Positions 43,886 to 53,049 of a stretch of 64,000 bases of DNA are shown in pieces. Both the position numbers and the translations under genes were made by a program. The first letter of the stretch is position 1; each line of letters begins with the position of its first letter. The notes under the pieces were generated by a model. It was not told the DNA's origin. It was given only the letters and a program-made list of their open reading frames with translations, and ran no database searches. Source of the DNA: an uncultured Prevotellaceae bacterium. Its GTDB lineage: Bacteria > Bacteroidota > Bacteroidia > Bacteroidales > Bacteroidaceae. Location of the stretch: NCBI GenBank assembly GCA_900317635.1, contig ONHN01000001.1:119275-183274 (forward strand). Reading direction: 5' to 3'.

Positions 43886-45097
43886 ATGAAACGCATTATG
43901 ACCCTTAGCTTAAGTCTGCTCGTTGCACTGAGTTGCTGCGCGCAGAAGCCCAACAAGAAGTTGGTGAAACTGGCCCAAAAAGGCGACACCGCCGCCGCTA
44001 TGCAAGTAGCTCGTTGCTACCTCGACGCCCCCTCTGCCACCGAGCAGAGTCTTGTCGACGGCTACAAGTTTCTTGAAATGGTAGCTGGTGCTGGCAACGC
44101 TGATGCCATGCTGGAACTGTCCAATCTGAGCGAGAAGTATCCCTTCCTCGTGCAAGGCGACTACCTCGTACCCGTTCTTTGGCTGCAAAAAGCAGGCGAG
44201 GCAGGAAAGACAAGTGCCTACATCAAACTGGGAGATTGGTGCATGGGCGGACACCCTGGTCTGCCCCAAGGCGAAGACGAAGCACGCAAATACTATGAAA
44301 AAGCGGCAAAAGCTGGCGACGGCGAAGGTTGGTATCGCGTAGCGAAGCTCATCGGCAACCTCGAAGCCCCGGGGTCGAAAATACCCGAACGCTACACGCC
44401 GCTGAAGAAAGCCGCCGACATGGGCCACACGAAAGCGGCAAAAGAAGCGGGCATCCTACTATTCCAATATAAAGACTTCGACGAATCGTTCCTTGCACCC
44501 AAATACCTGCGTATGGCCGCCGAGGCGGGCGATGCCGAAGCCATGAACTACCTGGGCCGCTGCTACTCCGCCGGGCTGGGCGTGGAGAAAGACAACGCGC
44601 AGAAAGTGGCCTGGTACAAAAAAGCATCCGATGCTGGCAACGCCACGGCCACCTTCAACGTTGGCTACTGCTACGAAAACGGCGAGGGCGTGCAGAAAGA
44701 CTATGCCGAAGCCGCCAAGTGGTATGCCAAAGCAGCCGAACAGGGCGACGACAAGTCCATCCTCGCTGAAGCAACGCTCTACTACAAGGCCGACTCGCCT
44801 ATTCGCGACTATACTAAGGCCGTGTCCCTCTTGGCTAAAGCCAAGGAGAAGAACGTTACAGGTGCTGACGGCATGCTGGGAATGTGCCTGCTGAACGGCT
44901 GGGGCATTGAGAAAAACGAGAAGCGCGGCATTCTGCTCATCGAAAAAGGCACATCTTCCTACACCGAACAAGGCGTAGAATGCTGCAAAGCTATGGCCCG
45001 ATGCTACCGCGAAGGCATCGTGTTCGACAAAGACGAAGAGCGCGCGAAGAACTACGACCGCCGCGCCGCCGAGATAGAGGCTTTCCTGAAGAACTAA
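43886..45097 (+). CDS. Sel1-repeat lipoprotein
   Basis: The 403-residue protein has the signal MKRIMTLSLSLLVALSCCAQ, with a lipobox cysteine at residue 17 or 18. About nine Sel1-like (TPR-related) units follow, each with the A-x3-G and Y-x-A/G pattern: AQKGDTAAAMQVARCYLDA, AGAGNADAMLELSNLSE, AGDGEGWYRVAKLIG, AGDAEAMNYLGRCYSAGLGVEKD, AGNATATFNVGYCYENGEGVQKDYAEAAKWYAKAAE. Such proteins serve as protein-interaction scaffolds in the envelope. The next gene starts 3 bp after its stop. Confidence 0.88.
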   Translation: MKRIMTLSLSLLVALSCCAQKPNKKLVKLAQKGDTAAAMQVARCYLDAPSATEQSLVDGYKFLEMVAGAGNADAMLELSNLSEKYPFLVQGDYLVPVLWLQKAGEAGKTSAYIKLGDWCMGGHPGLPQGEDEARKYYEKAAKAGDGEGWYRVAKLIGNLEAPGSKIPERYTPLKKAADMGHTKAAKEAGILLFQYKDFDESFLAPKYLRMAAEAGDAEAMNYLGRCYSAGLGVEKDNAQKVAWYKKASDAGNATATFNVGYCYENGEGVQKDYAEAAKWYAKAAEQGDDKSILAEATLYYKADSPIRDYTKAVSLLAKAKEKNVTGADGMLGMCLLNGWGIEKNEKRGILLIEKGTSSYTEQGVECCKAMARCYREGIVFDKDEERAKNYDRRAAEIEAFLKN

Positions 45098-45100
45098 CCC

Positions 45101-45994
45101 ATGACGATGAAGACACGTCCTGCCCACTTCCTCCTCATTGCTCTTTCAGCCCTGACGCTGATGGCATGCAGCAAGAAGCAACCCGTGCGCATCGATGGTC
45201 GGCCTCAGCCACGCCCCGAAGCCGACCTGCACCTTGCTCTCCTGCCCACGGCCGACTGCCTGCCCCTGCTGTATGCAAGGGAGGCTGGGCTGTTCGACAG
45301 TCTGCACCTGCGCGTCGATTTGCAGCTCTATTGGGCACAAGCCGATGCCGACACCGCCCTACTCTCAGGTTGGGCCGACGGGGGTGTGGCCGACGAGGGG
45401 ACGCTGGCCAAGTTGCAACAGAAGCGTGGTAGCTACGACGTTTTTTGCCCGCTCCATAGGAGCTATGCCGTTGTTGCGGCACCTCCCCTCCGCCTTCGCA
45501 AGACGGCCGACCTGAAAGGGCGCACCGTTGCCATTGCCCCCGGCACGGCCTCAGAGCGTACCGCTGTTGGTGCTGTGCGCGATGCGCAATTGGGCGAGCG
45601 CGATGTCATGATGCCCCACGTGGGCAGTTTCCTTGTGCGCTGGCAAATGGTCTGCGCCAACCAAGTGGATGCCACCGTTTTGTGCGAACCCTTCCTTTCG
45701 GCTGCCAAGGCCAAGGGTTGCCCCGTCCTCTTCAGTCCGCCTGCCGACGGCAAAGAGCGCTTCATCTTCACCGTGCGCGCGCTAAACCAACCAGATATGC
45801 CCGCCCGCCTCAACCTATTGCGGCAAGCATGGAACCAAGCCGCCGACAGCCTCAACCTGCATGGAGCGAAAGCCGTTCTGCCATTGATAGATAAACACTT
45901 CGCACTGCCCGCCGAAAACCTTAAGGCACTTCGCCTGCCGCACTACAATAGGATTGAAACGGCTCGCAAAGACACAACTAAACTCGATAAATAG
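45101..45994 (+). CDS. Orphan ABC-type solute-binding lipoprotein (SsuA/NMT1-like)
   Basis: The 297-residue protein has a lipoprotein signal (RPAHFLLIALSALTLMAC). The mature part follows the periplasmic binding fold of the NMT1/THI5/SsuA type: LHLALLPTADCLPLLYAREAGLFDSLHLRVDLQLYWAQADADTALLSGWADGGVADEGTL, then LKGRTVAIAPGTASERTA and VGSFLVRWQMVCANQVDATVLCEPF. It should bind a small ligand such as a sulfonate, pyrimidine or similar molecule. No ABC ATPase or permease is nearby, so its partner is elsewhere or it acts alone. It is 3 bp after the Sel1 gene. Confidence 0.8.
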   Translation: MTMKTRPAHFLLIALSALTLMACSKKQPVRIDGRPQPRPEADLHLALLPTADCLPLLYAREAGLFDSLHLRVDLQLYWAQADADTALLSGWADGGVADEGTLAKLQQKRGSYDVFCPLHRSYAVVAAPPLRLRKTADLKGRTVAIAPGTASERTAVGAVRDAQLGERDVMMPHVGSFLVRWQMVCANQVDATVLCEPFLSAAKAKGCPVLFSPPADGKERFIFTVRALNQPDMPARLNLLRQAWNQAADSLNLHGAKAVLPLIDKHFALPAENLKALRLPHYNRIETARKDTTKLDK

Positions 45995-46012
45995 TTTCTA
46001 ACACCCATCACC

Positions 46013-48100
46013 GTGGACGAACATACGTTCCAAAACATCTATGCCGATGCGCTTGGTGCGCTTATGGCTGGGCGCCTGAACGATGCGCTTATCAGCACGC
46101 AAGGCCTGCTTTCCGACCACCCTGACTACGAGCTGGAACAGCAGATTGCAGCCTTGCGCGCCGACTACGCCATGATGCTGACCTACTGGCGTCAGGGCAC
46201 CGCCGACCCTGGCCGCAACAGCCTGTACCAGCAATTTCTTCGACGCACGTTGGAATTTGCGCTCTCTGCCCGCCACCGCCATTTGCTCGCCTCCTCCAAT
46301 AGCTACCTCAACCTCGGTCGTCCCGCAGAAGCGGACTGCGTGTTTGAGCAAATTCTTACGGCGCCGCTATGGTCGCAAAGCCTCTACGACGACACACGCG
46401 CCCTGCTGCAAGCAGAAGCAACGACCCATGCCACGCGCCTTGAAGCCGCCAGTGCCCTGACGTTGGCGGCCCTATCCGTGTTCGACGCCTTCAAACTGCG
46501 CTTGCTGCTCGACCTCTGCACCACGCGCGATGAAGACCTTCGCGCACGCAGCCTGACGGGGGCCGTCCTCGTACTACACCACCACCGCCAGCTCCTCCCC
46601 TTCTACCCCGACATAGAAGCGCAGGCCATGCTCTTGGCCGACGACCCAACCCTTGCCACCGACCTACAGGCTTTGCAACTGCAGCTCCTACTCTCGAACA
46701 CCACGCGCCAGGACGAGCGCAAACTGCGCGAGGAGATTATGCCCGACATCATGAAGGCGGCCCAAAAGATGAGGCCCCTGCGCAACATGGACTTTGAGAA
46801 CATGATGACGCTCGGCGAAAACGAGTTTAACCCCGAATGGGACGAGGATGGCAAAGAGAGCCGAGCCCACCAGCGCATGCACGAGCTGGCCGAAATGCAG
46901 CTGAAAGGCACCGACATGTTCTTTGGCACGTTCGGACAGATTGTCAGACAGCAAGACTTCTTCACGCGCGCAAAGAACTGGTTTACGCCCTTTAGCTTCG
47001 ACAGTCCTATCTTCCTCCACCGCCCAGCCACCGCCGAAGCCATGAAGCAACTTTTGCGCATACGCCCCGCCAGCGACACGGAGCGCTACGCCCTGTCGCT
47101 CGTCATGGCACAAATGCCGCAAGACAAGATGGAGAGCCTATCGGCAGGATTTGCTAAGATGACCGACCAAAGCGGTGAGCTCGGCCTGCCCGAAGCCCTT
47201 GGCGAAATGGCCTCTGAGGGTGAGAGCCGTGAGGAGCGCGTAGCGACAAAGATACGCTTCGTCGTGCAAGACCTCTACCGCTTCTTTAGCTTTTTCCGCC
47301 AACGCCGCGAAGACACCAACCCCTTCCTTGCAGGCATCGACCTCACCGCCCTACCCTACTTCGATGCAGCCTTGCACGACGCAAAGGCTTTGCAGGCGTT
47401 CGCCGAGTTTTGTTTCAAGGAGAAAGCATGGGCGGCAGCCACCGACTACTACCTTGCCATTCCACCCGAAGAGCGCACGCCCACACACCTTGAGAAGCTG
47501 GGCTTCTGCTGCCTGCAACTGGGGCAGGACGCTCGTGGAGCCGAATTTCTGGAACAAGCCTTGGCCTTCAAGCCCAACTCCACGTGGACGTTGCGCCAGC
47601 TGTCGCGCGCCTACGCCCGCCAGGGCGACTATGCTCAAAGCCTTGCCACGCTGCACGAACTGCTTGAACTGCAGCGCGACGATGTCAGCACGTTGCTGCG
47701 TATGGGCCAATGCCACATCAGCCTGGGCGAACCCGAACGTGCCTTCGACCCCCTCTATAAGGCCGACTACCTGCAACCCGACGGCAAGGCTCTGCGCGCC
47801 TTGGCCTGGTGTTCGTTGCTAACGGGGAAGCTGGACGATGCAACGCGCTACTACGACAAAATCCTGACACTACAGCCCGATGCCTCCGACTGGCAGAATG
47901 CGGGCCACACCGCCTGGATAGCGGGCAACACAAGCCTCGCCATTGAACGCTATACGCAGAGCCTCAAAACGGCGAAGCAGGACTTTGCCACGCCCAACTT
48001 CTTCGTCAACGACGAGGCCTTGTTGCTTGAAAACGGCCTGACGCCGCAGGACTTGCAAATGATGCGCGACGTGCTGAATGGAGCAACCGAGGAACGGTGA
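46013..48100 (+). CDS. Large tetratricopeptide-repeat protein
   Basis: The 695-residue protein starts with GTG at 46013, 18 bp after the solute-binding gene. It has no signal peptide. The N-terminal half is helical and not clearly assignable, with GRLNDALISTQGLLSDHPDYELEQQIAALRADYAMMLTYWRQG as its first helices. The C-terminal 230 residues are TPRs (KAWAAATDYYLAIPPEERTPTHLEKLGFCCLQLGQDARGAEFLEQALAFKPN, NAGHTAWIAGNTSLAIERYTQSLK). It is probably a cytoplasmic interaction protein, function unknown. It continues the GH25-Sel1-binding protein run. Confidence 0.8.
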   Translation: MDEHTFQNIYADALGALMAGRLNDALISTQGLLSDHPDYELEQQIAALRADYAMMLTYWRQGTADPGRNSLYQQFLRRTLEFALSARHRHLLASSNSYLNLGRPAEADCVFEQILTAPLWSQSLYDDTRALLQAEATTHATRLEAASALTLAALSVFDAFKLRLLLDLCTTRDEDLRARSLTGAVLVLHHHRQLLPFYPDIEAQAMLLADDPTLATDLQALQLQLLLSNTTRQDERKLREEIMPDIMKAAQKMRPLRNMDFENMMTLGENEFNPEWDEDGKESRAHQRMHELAEMQLKGTDMFFGTFGQIVRQQDFFTRAKNWFTPFSFDSPIFLHRPATAEAMKQLLRIRPASDTERYALSLVMAQMPQDKMESLSAGFAKMTDQSGELGLPEALGEMASEGESREERVATKIRFVVQDLYRFFSFFRQRREDTNPFLAGIDLTALPYFDAALHDAKALQAFAEFCFKEKAWAAATDYYLAIPPEERTPTHLEKLGFCCLQLGQDARGAEFLEQALAFKPNSTWTLRQLSRAYARQGDYAQSLATLHELLELQRDDVSTLLRMGQCHISLGEPERAFDPLYKADYLQPDGKALRALAWCSLLTGKLDDATRYYDKILTLQPDASDWQNAGHTAWIAGNTSLAIERYTQSLKTAKQDFATPNFFVNDEALLLENGLTPQDLQMMRDVLNGATEER

Positions 48101-48158
48101 CAAGTGACAAGTGACGAGTGACGGGCAAGATTCATTGACGCTACACAATATTATATAT

Positions 48159-49811
48159 ATGTCTCTCTTCTCAAGAAAACCCCTTTCGCTTCTCAGTGCC
48201 GAAGCCGACAACAGCGAACAAGGCCTGCGCCGCGTCATAGGTCCTTTCGGGCTTGTGGCCTTTGGCGTGGGTTGCATTGTGGGTGCGGGTCTGTTTAGCG
48301 TGACGGGCTACGTGGCCGCCGAATATGCAGGGCCAGCCATTGTTATCTCGTTTCTCTTAGCCGCTTTAGGGTGCGCCTTCAGCGGTTTGTGTTACGCCGA
48401 GTTTGCCTCGATGATACCCGTCAGCGGTTCGGCCTACACCTATTCCTATGCCACGATGGGCGAACTGATAGCTTGGATTATAGGTTGGGACCTCGTGCTG
48501 GAATACTCTGTAGCGGCCACAATGGTCAGCATTTCGTGGAGTAGCTACCTCGTGCATTTCTTAGGCAGTATAGGTATCACGCTACCAGCTGCGCTGACGT
48601 CCTGCCCTGCCGATGGAGGCATAGCCAACGTGCCTGCAGCCATATTGATTATCGTCATGAGTCTCTTGCTTGTGCGGGGCACGGAACAAAGCAGTGTGGT
48701 CAACACGCTGATTGTCATCTTGAAGGTAGCGGTTGTCGTCTTGTTCATTGTTCTCGGGTGGAAATACATTCGCAGCGATAACTACCATCCCTTCCTTCCA
48801 GCCAACACGGGCACATTGGGCGAATTTGGTTGGAGCGGCGTGTTGCGCGGTGCCGCTATCGTCTTCTTTGCTTTCCTGGGCTTCGATGCCGTCAGCACGG
48901 CGGCCCAGGAGACGAAGAACCCGCGCCGCGACATGCCCATTGGCATTTTGGGCTCGCTGCTTGTTTGCACCTTGCTCTACTTCCTCTTTGGTCACGTCAT
49001 GACGGGTGTGGCCCACTACAGCAACTTTGCTGGTGCCGAAGGCATTGCGCCCGTAGCCATCGCCATCGACCACATGGGCGAAGTGAGCCCTTCAGGGGCT
49101 ATCACGCCAGCCTATCCATGGATGGGCAAAGCCATTGTGCTGGCCATTCTTGTGGGCTACTGCTCCGTTGTGCTGGTGCAGCTTTTAGCGCAAAGTCGCA
49201 TCTTCATGGTGATGAGTCGCGACGGACTGTTGCCCCCCGTCTTCAGCCGTATCCACAAGCGGTGGGGCACGCCGTGGTTGTGCAGCCTTATCTTTATGGT
49301 GCTCATCTCCCTGCTGGCCATGTTCGTGCCTGCTCGTATGGCAGGCGAAATGACCAGTATCGGCACATTGCTGGCATTCAGTCTGGTTTGTGCTGGCGTA
49401 CTGGTGACGCGCCGCACGATGCCCGACGTGGCCCGCCCGTTCCGCACGCCCTTCGTCCCGCTCATCCCCATTTTGGGCATCCTGACCTGCGTCAGCCTAA
49501 TGCTCTTCCTTCCTGCCGACACGTGGATACGCCTGGTGGTTTGGATGGTGATAGGCTTCGACATCTACAGCCTTTATGGCCTGCGCCATTCGCACCTCGA
49601 ACCTGCCGCCAACGGACAGCGACGCGGCACGGTGACACTCGACGTCTTAGGCCTTGCTGCGGCGTTCCTCTGCATCGTCACGGGCTTTTGGCACCAACAG
49701 TCCATAGGCTGGGGCGAGGATAAAACGCTCCTCGCAACGGCCATTGCCTTTGGTCTCGTCCACATTGCCTACTACACCCACCGCCTTTGGCGCGACATGG
49801 GGAGCAAGTGA
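48159..49811 (+). CDS. APC-family amino acid permease
   Basis: The ATG at 48159 gives 550 residues; a frame from 48111 only adds repeat-derived residues. About 12 to 14 hydrophobic helices follow, starting with GPFGLVAFGVGCIVGAGLFSVTGYVAAEYAGPAIVISFLLAALGCAFSGLCYAEFASMIPVSGSAYTYSYATMGELIAWIIGWDL, the APC signature with the GxGxG helix-1 break. It probably imports cationic or other amino acids with protons. The C-terminal 80 residues add two helices. It follows the TPR gene after heptamer repeats (48100-48121). Confidence 0.9.
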   Translation: MSLFSRKPLSLLSAEADNSEQGLRRVIGPFGLVAFGVGCIVGAGLFSVTGYVAAEYAGPAIVISFLLAALGCAFSGLCYAEFASMIPVSGSAYTYSYATMGELIAWIIGWDLVLEYSVAATMVSISWSSYLVHFLGSIGITLPAALTSCPADGGIANVPAAILIIVMSLLLVRGTEQSSVVNTLIVILKVAVVVLFIVLGWKYIRSDNYHPFLPANTGTLGEFGWSGVLRGAAIVFFAFLGFDAVSTAAQETKNPRRDMPIGILGSLLVCTLLYFLFGHVMTGVAHYSNFAGAEGIAPVAIAIDHMGEVSPSGAITPAYPWMGKAIVLAILVGYCSVVLVQLLAQSRIFMVMSRDGLLPPVFSRIHKRWGTPWLCSLIFMVLISLLAMFVPARMAGEMTSIGTLLAFSLVCAGVLVTRRTMPDVARPFRTPFVPLIPILGILTCVSLMLFLPADTWIRLVVWMVIGFDIYSLYGLRHSHLEPAANGQRRGTVTLDVLGLAAAFLCIVTGFWHQQSIGWGEDKTLLATAIAFGLVHIAYYTHRLWRDMGSK

Positions 49812-50057
49812 TACATTAAACAAAAACAGTAGCCCCGCCCTCCCCAAAAGGGTGAGAGGGGAGTGAATAGTAAAGACGTGAAACATTAAGCATTAAACAT
49901 TCCACGTCAGTGCAAGTGTCTTCGTGTTCATCCTTTGAACATTCGTGCCTTTCGTGGTTTCTAAACATGCTAAAAAGACTTTGTGGACTTTTGTGTCCCT
50001 TGTGGTTTCAAGAAGCATTAAGGCTAACACCAACATACATAATCGCTAATACACACC
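49812..50057. repeat. Intergenic repeats after the permease
   Basis: A C/G-rich inverted repeat (49829-49866), a run of ATTAAAC/ATTAAGC words (49884-49900), and reversed degenerate CACGAA-type words (49919-49961) fill the 246-bp gap. No gene or clear promoter. Confidence 0.5.
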
Positions 50058-50681
50058 ATGAAAGTTCTTCTTATCAACGGCAGTGCCCGCCGCAAGGGCA
50101 ACACGTTTGTTGCGCTCAACGAGATAGCCACGCAACTTCAGAAGCATAGCATTGAGAGCGAAATAGCACAGATTGGTGCCAAACCCGTTCGCGGTTGCAT
50201 TGCTTGCGGCCAGTGCATCGCCAAGCAATTAGGCCGTTGCACGTTCAACGATGACGTATGCAACGAAATCGCTGCAAAGATGGCCGACTGCGATGCCGTC
50301 GTCATTGGTTCGCCCGTTTATTATGGTCAACCCACGGGTCAGGTCTTGGCCTTGCAACAACGCATGCTGTTCTCGGCAGGTCACCTTTTCCGCAACAAGC
50401 CCGCCGCCGCTGTCTGCATTTGTCGGCGTGGTGGCGCATCGGCTGCCTTTCAAACGCTGACGATGCCCTTCCAAATGATGAACATGCCAGTTGTCACCTC
50501 CCAATATTGGAACATTGCCTACGGACGCGAAGAAGGCGAAGCCGCGCGCGACACGGAAGGAATGCAAACCATGCGCACCCTGGCCGACAACATGGCCTTC
50601 CTCCTGCAGCGCATCCATGCCGATGGCGCACCGCAATACCCCGAGCGCGAAGAGTGGCAACCTATGCACTTCATCAGGTAA
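50058..50681 (+). CDS. Flavodoxin-fold NADPH-dependent FMN reductase family protein
   Basis: The 207-residue protein has the FMN-binding start MKVLLINGSARRKGNTFVALNEI, a CIACGQCIAK motif near residue 54 that can hold an iron-sulfur site as in iron-sulfur flavoproteins, and DAVVIGSPVYYGQPTGQVLALQQRML near 80. It should act as a reductase of quinones, nitro compounds or metals in the cytoplasm, substrate unknown. The next gene begins 7 bp after its stop. Confidence 0.9.
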   Translation: MKVLLINGSARRKGNTFVALNEIATQLQKHSIESEIAQIGAKPVRGCIACGQCIAKQLGRCTFNDDVCNEIAAKMADCDAVVIGSPVYYGQPTGQVLALQQRMLFSAGHLFRNKPAAAVCICRRGGASAAFQTLTMPFQMMNMPVVTSQYWNIAYGREEGEAARDTEGMQTMRTLADNMAFLLQRIHADGAPQYPEREEWQPMHFIR

Positions 50682-50688
50682 CATTACC

Positions 50689-51369
50689 ATGCTCTCAATC
50701 CTACCCGCTCGTCCCATCATCTCCTGCGCCGAACTAATGGCCTACGTGCAGGACGTGGGGTTCTTGCCCTTGCTCGATAGTGGCATTGCGGGTTTCAGTG
50801 CCGAAGCGTTGGTCGATGTCGACTGTCGCTACGTCACCTTCCCCGACGGCGGTTGGGACTGGCCGCTATGGAAATGGAAAGGGCCGGCACTGGCCGACCG
50901 CAACATCGTCTATGGAAAGTTCTTTGCGGGAAAGACAGGGTTCGTCAGCCGCGCGTGGTGGACAGACCTTTGCCACTACCGCCGCAGCGTCAGCGCGCCC
51001 ATTGCCGAGGGGAGCATAGAAGAAACCATCCTGCTCACCCTGCGCGAGCGAGGCAGCCTGATTACGCGCGACTTGCGCCGTGCGTGCGGTTTTGCAGGAC
51101 CTAAGATGCGGAGCCGCTTCGATGCCTACGTCACGCGGCTGCAAATGGCGTGTCGCATCGTGACCGAAGACTTCGTCTATCCGCGCGATCGCCACGGAAA
51201 TGAATACGGCTGGGGATGGGCCCTGCTCACCACGCCCGAGCAGCTTCTTGGGCACGAGGCATGCGATGCACCCTACTCGCCAGAAGTCTCTCGGCAACGC
51301 CTTTACGACCACTTGCGACAGCTGCTACCCGATGTTTCGGAGCAACAACTCAGGCATCTGATAGGCTAA
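50689..51369 (+). CDS. AlkZ-related protein
   Basis: The ATG at 50689 gives 226 residues; a frame from 50491 overlaps the reductase gene and is not used. The sequence SCAELMAYVQDVGFLPLLDSGIAGFSAEALV, then DWPLWKWKGPALADRNIVYGKFFAGKTGFVSRAWWTDLCHYRR, resembles the AlkZ-related group near the YcaQ/AlkZ DNA glycosylases. A winged-helix-like stretch (ITRDLRRACGFAGPKMRSRFDAYVTRLQMACRIV) follows. A repair role is possible but I do not see the catalytic residues of true AlkZ. Assignment rests on remembered family resemblance. Confidence 0.55.
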   Translation: MLSILPARPIISCAELMAYVQDVGFLPLLDSGIAGFSAEALVDVDCRYVTFPDGGWDWPLWKWKGPALADRNIVYGKFFAGKTGFVSRAWWTDLCHYRRSVSAPIAEGSIEETILLTLRERGSLITRDLRRACGFAGPKMRSRFDAYVTRLQMACRIVTEDFVYPRDRHGNEYGWGWALLTTPEQLLGHEACDAPYSPEVSRQRLYDHLRQLLPDVSEQQLRHLIG

Positions 51370-51388
51370 AGCCTTGCAGCATACAGCA

Positions 51389-51430
51389 CGCCCCGCGACC
51401 ACAGGGAAACAACCTGACGGACGCGGGGCG
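51389..51430. terminator. Bidirectional hairpin between convergent genes
   Basis: The 9-bp stem CGCCCCGCG/CGCGGGGCG (51389-51397 with 51422-51430) has an inner CAGG/CCTG stem. It lies after the AlkZ-related gene and before the small lipoprotein on the other strand. Confidence 0.65.
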
Positions 51431-51475
51431 CGGTGCAATATTTCGGTCATGCGTGAGAGCCACTAAGGCAAAGTC

Positions 51476-51565
51476 CTACACTTGTTCAGCTTCGCTTGTG
51501 CCGCCGCAGGAGGTGGCAAGCATCACAACCGCACAGAGCGCGGAAAGCACAAGTGTCTTTTTCAT
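51476..51565 (-). CDS. Very small lipoprotein (29 residues)
   Basis: The minus strand has ATG at 51565 and TAG at 51476-51478, encoding 29 residues. It begins MKKTLVLSALCAVVMLATSC, a textbook lipoprotein signal with the cysteine at residue 20. The predicted mature peptide is only ten residues (CGGTSEAEQV). It lies 32 bp downstream of the coiled-coil secreted protein and on the same strand, so the two may be one transcript. It may be a real entericidin-like or SusD-less envelope peptide, but a chance frame is possible. Confidence 0.65.
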   Translation of the reverse strand: MKKTLVLSALCAVVMLATSCGGTSEAEQV

Positions 51566-51597
51566 TGGTTGATTAAAATGGTTGTTGTTTAGTGTTA

Positions 51598-52602
51598 TTA
51601 GAATCTTACCTGTTCTTTCTTGGGACGGATGGGGACGAAGCGCGAGGAAGTTTCGCTGACGATTTCCTTGATTTCAAGATAATAGTTGCCGTCTGTGTTT
51701 TGGAACACTTGTGCCTTGACGATGCAATTATAATAGTGATCTCCCCAATCAGGCACTTTGTTCGTAAACATATTCCGTAGTGTCTTACCTACGGCTCCGT
51801 TTTTTAGGAAAATACCATAACTGCTATTTGGATAGGATTCATTATAGCGATTAATAAAATAAGCTCCAACTCCGTAACCATTACTCAGATCAACATAATC
51901 ATAACTGTCGTTCCAATCTTTAATAACATTATCAATTTGGCAGTGGAATGTAAATGTCTTACCAACGTTGGCGGCAGTGAGCATATAGTTGCTGTTCTCT
52001 CCGTACTGCACAGTTGCCTCCCAGTCGAGTTTCAGTCCTTGGGGCGTGCGTATCACGACGTGGTTTACAAGTTTGTCTTGTACCAGTTCTACTTTTAAGA
52101 AATACAGATTTGGACCCATCTTGACTGCGCCCTCCTGTTTCGGAGAAAAATTATCTGCATCGCCGCTTACCCAAACGAACTTCTTCAGCGGCTTGATGCT
52201 GCCCTTGTAGTAGTTGCGCATCAAAGGCAGGACGCGTTGCGGATCCATAACGTACTTGGCGCGTTCTTCCACGGTGGTCGCGCTGTAGAACTTCAGGAGC
52301 ATCTCAGCGATGCTGTCCGAGAGGAATTGGGGTTCCTCTTTCTGGCGCACGTCGGTTTGCAACTGGGCTATTTGCCCTTGCAGTTGAGTGTTGGTGGCTT
52401 GCAACTGGCTGACGGTTTGCTGAAGTGATGCAACCTGTAAGGTGAGTTTCTCTACCTGCGACGTCTTGTCGCTGAGTAGTGCATTCAGTTCAATGTTTCG
52501 CGTTTCAAGCTGCGAAACCTTTTCCTGTAGCTCTTTCTTGCTTTGTGCCGATGTGCCAATAGCCATGACAAGTGACATGGTTAGTAAAAGGATTTTTTTC
52601 AT
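51598..52602 (-). CDS. Secreted coiled-coil protein of unknown function
   Basis: The 334-residue protein has a signal peptide (MKKILLLTMSLVMAIGTSAQ). A coiled coil covers about residues 22-90 (ELQEKVSQLETRNIELNALLSDKTSQVEKLTLQVASLQQTVSQLQ). The rest is a globular domain with many tyrosines and asparagines (FLSDSIAEMLLKFYSATTVEERAKYV; YNESYPNSSYGIFLKNGAVGKTLRNMF). I do not recognise the family. The architecture, coil then globular domain, resembles the lipoprotein at 30730. The GC content is lower over 51700-52200 than in its neighbours. The small lipoprotein follows it. Confidence 0.75.
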   Translation of the reverse strand: MKKILLLTMSLVMAIGTSAQSKKELQEKVSQLETRNIELNALLSDKTSQVEKLTLQVASLQQTVSQLQATNTQLQGQIAQLQTDVRQKEEPQFLSDSIAEMLLKFYSATTVEERAKYVMDPQRVLPLMRNYYKGSIKPLKKFVWVSGDADNFSPKQEGAVKMGPNLYFLKVELVQDKLVNHVVIRTPQGLKLDWEATVQYGENSNYMLTAANVGKTFTFHCQIDNVIKDWNDSYDYVDLSNGYGVGAYFINRYNESYPNSSYGIFLKNGAVGKTLRNMFTNKVPDWGDHYYNCIVKAQVFQNTDGNYYLEIKEIVSETSSRFVPIRPKKEQVRF

Positions 52603-53049
52603 AGTCTTGTGGTGTTGATTAGTATGATGATGACGGCTGTCGCCTGCGGCGGGCTTTTGGCGGACAGCCTTTTGTTTGCCCCGTCGGCGAACTTTCGCTG
52701 GTTCGTCGGAGGAGTTCCTCCCGCCTTTTGGAGCAAAAACTCTGACCCGACAGAGTTTTTTCTCTGACCCGACAGAGTTTTTTCTCTGACCCGACAGAGG
52801 AAATCCTCTGCCGAGACAGAGTTATACTTCTGACGGGGTGGAGAAATTTATACCTCCTGACGCTTCGCCGCCTCTTCGCTTGTTAGGCGCAAGGAAAAAT
52901 CGGACAATTCCGCCGGCAGCGCCGGACTCTTGCGCCTGCGGCGACGCCGCAGGCGGCCGGGATGCGCGCTATGCGGCCTCTTGCGCCTGCGGCGACATGA
53001 GGGATTCTACGGTTCTTGCGGTGCATTGTAGCACACACACACCATTGAT
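52603..53049. other. Repeat-rich spacer
   Basis: This stretch contains the CTCTGACCCGACAGAG array (52740-52799, extended by degenerate copies to about 52822), a GC-rich hairpin-like region (52630-52730), and two copies of a CTCTTGCGCCTGCGGCGAC word (52927-52945 and 52978-52996). No gene is supported; the frame at 52838-53095 crosses these repeats. Confidence 0.6.
52740..52799. repeat. Three tandem 22-bp hairpin units
   Basis: CTCTGACCCGACAGAG occurs at 52740-52755, 52762-52777 and 52784-52799, separated by TTTTTT. Each unit is a 5-bp hairpin (CTCTG/CAGAG), and the first two are followed by a T-run. Confidence 0.85.
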
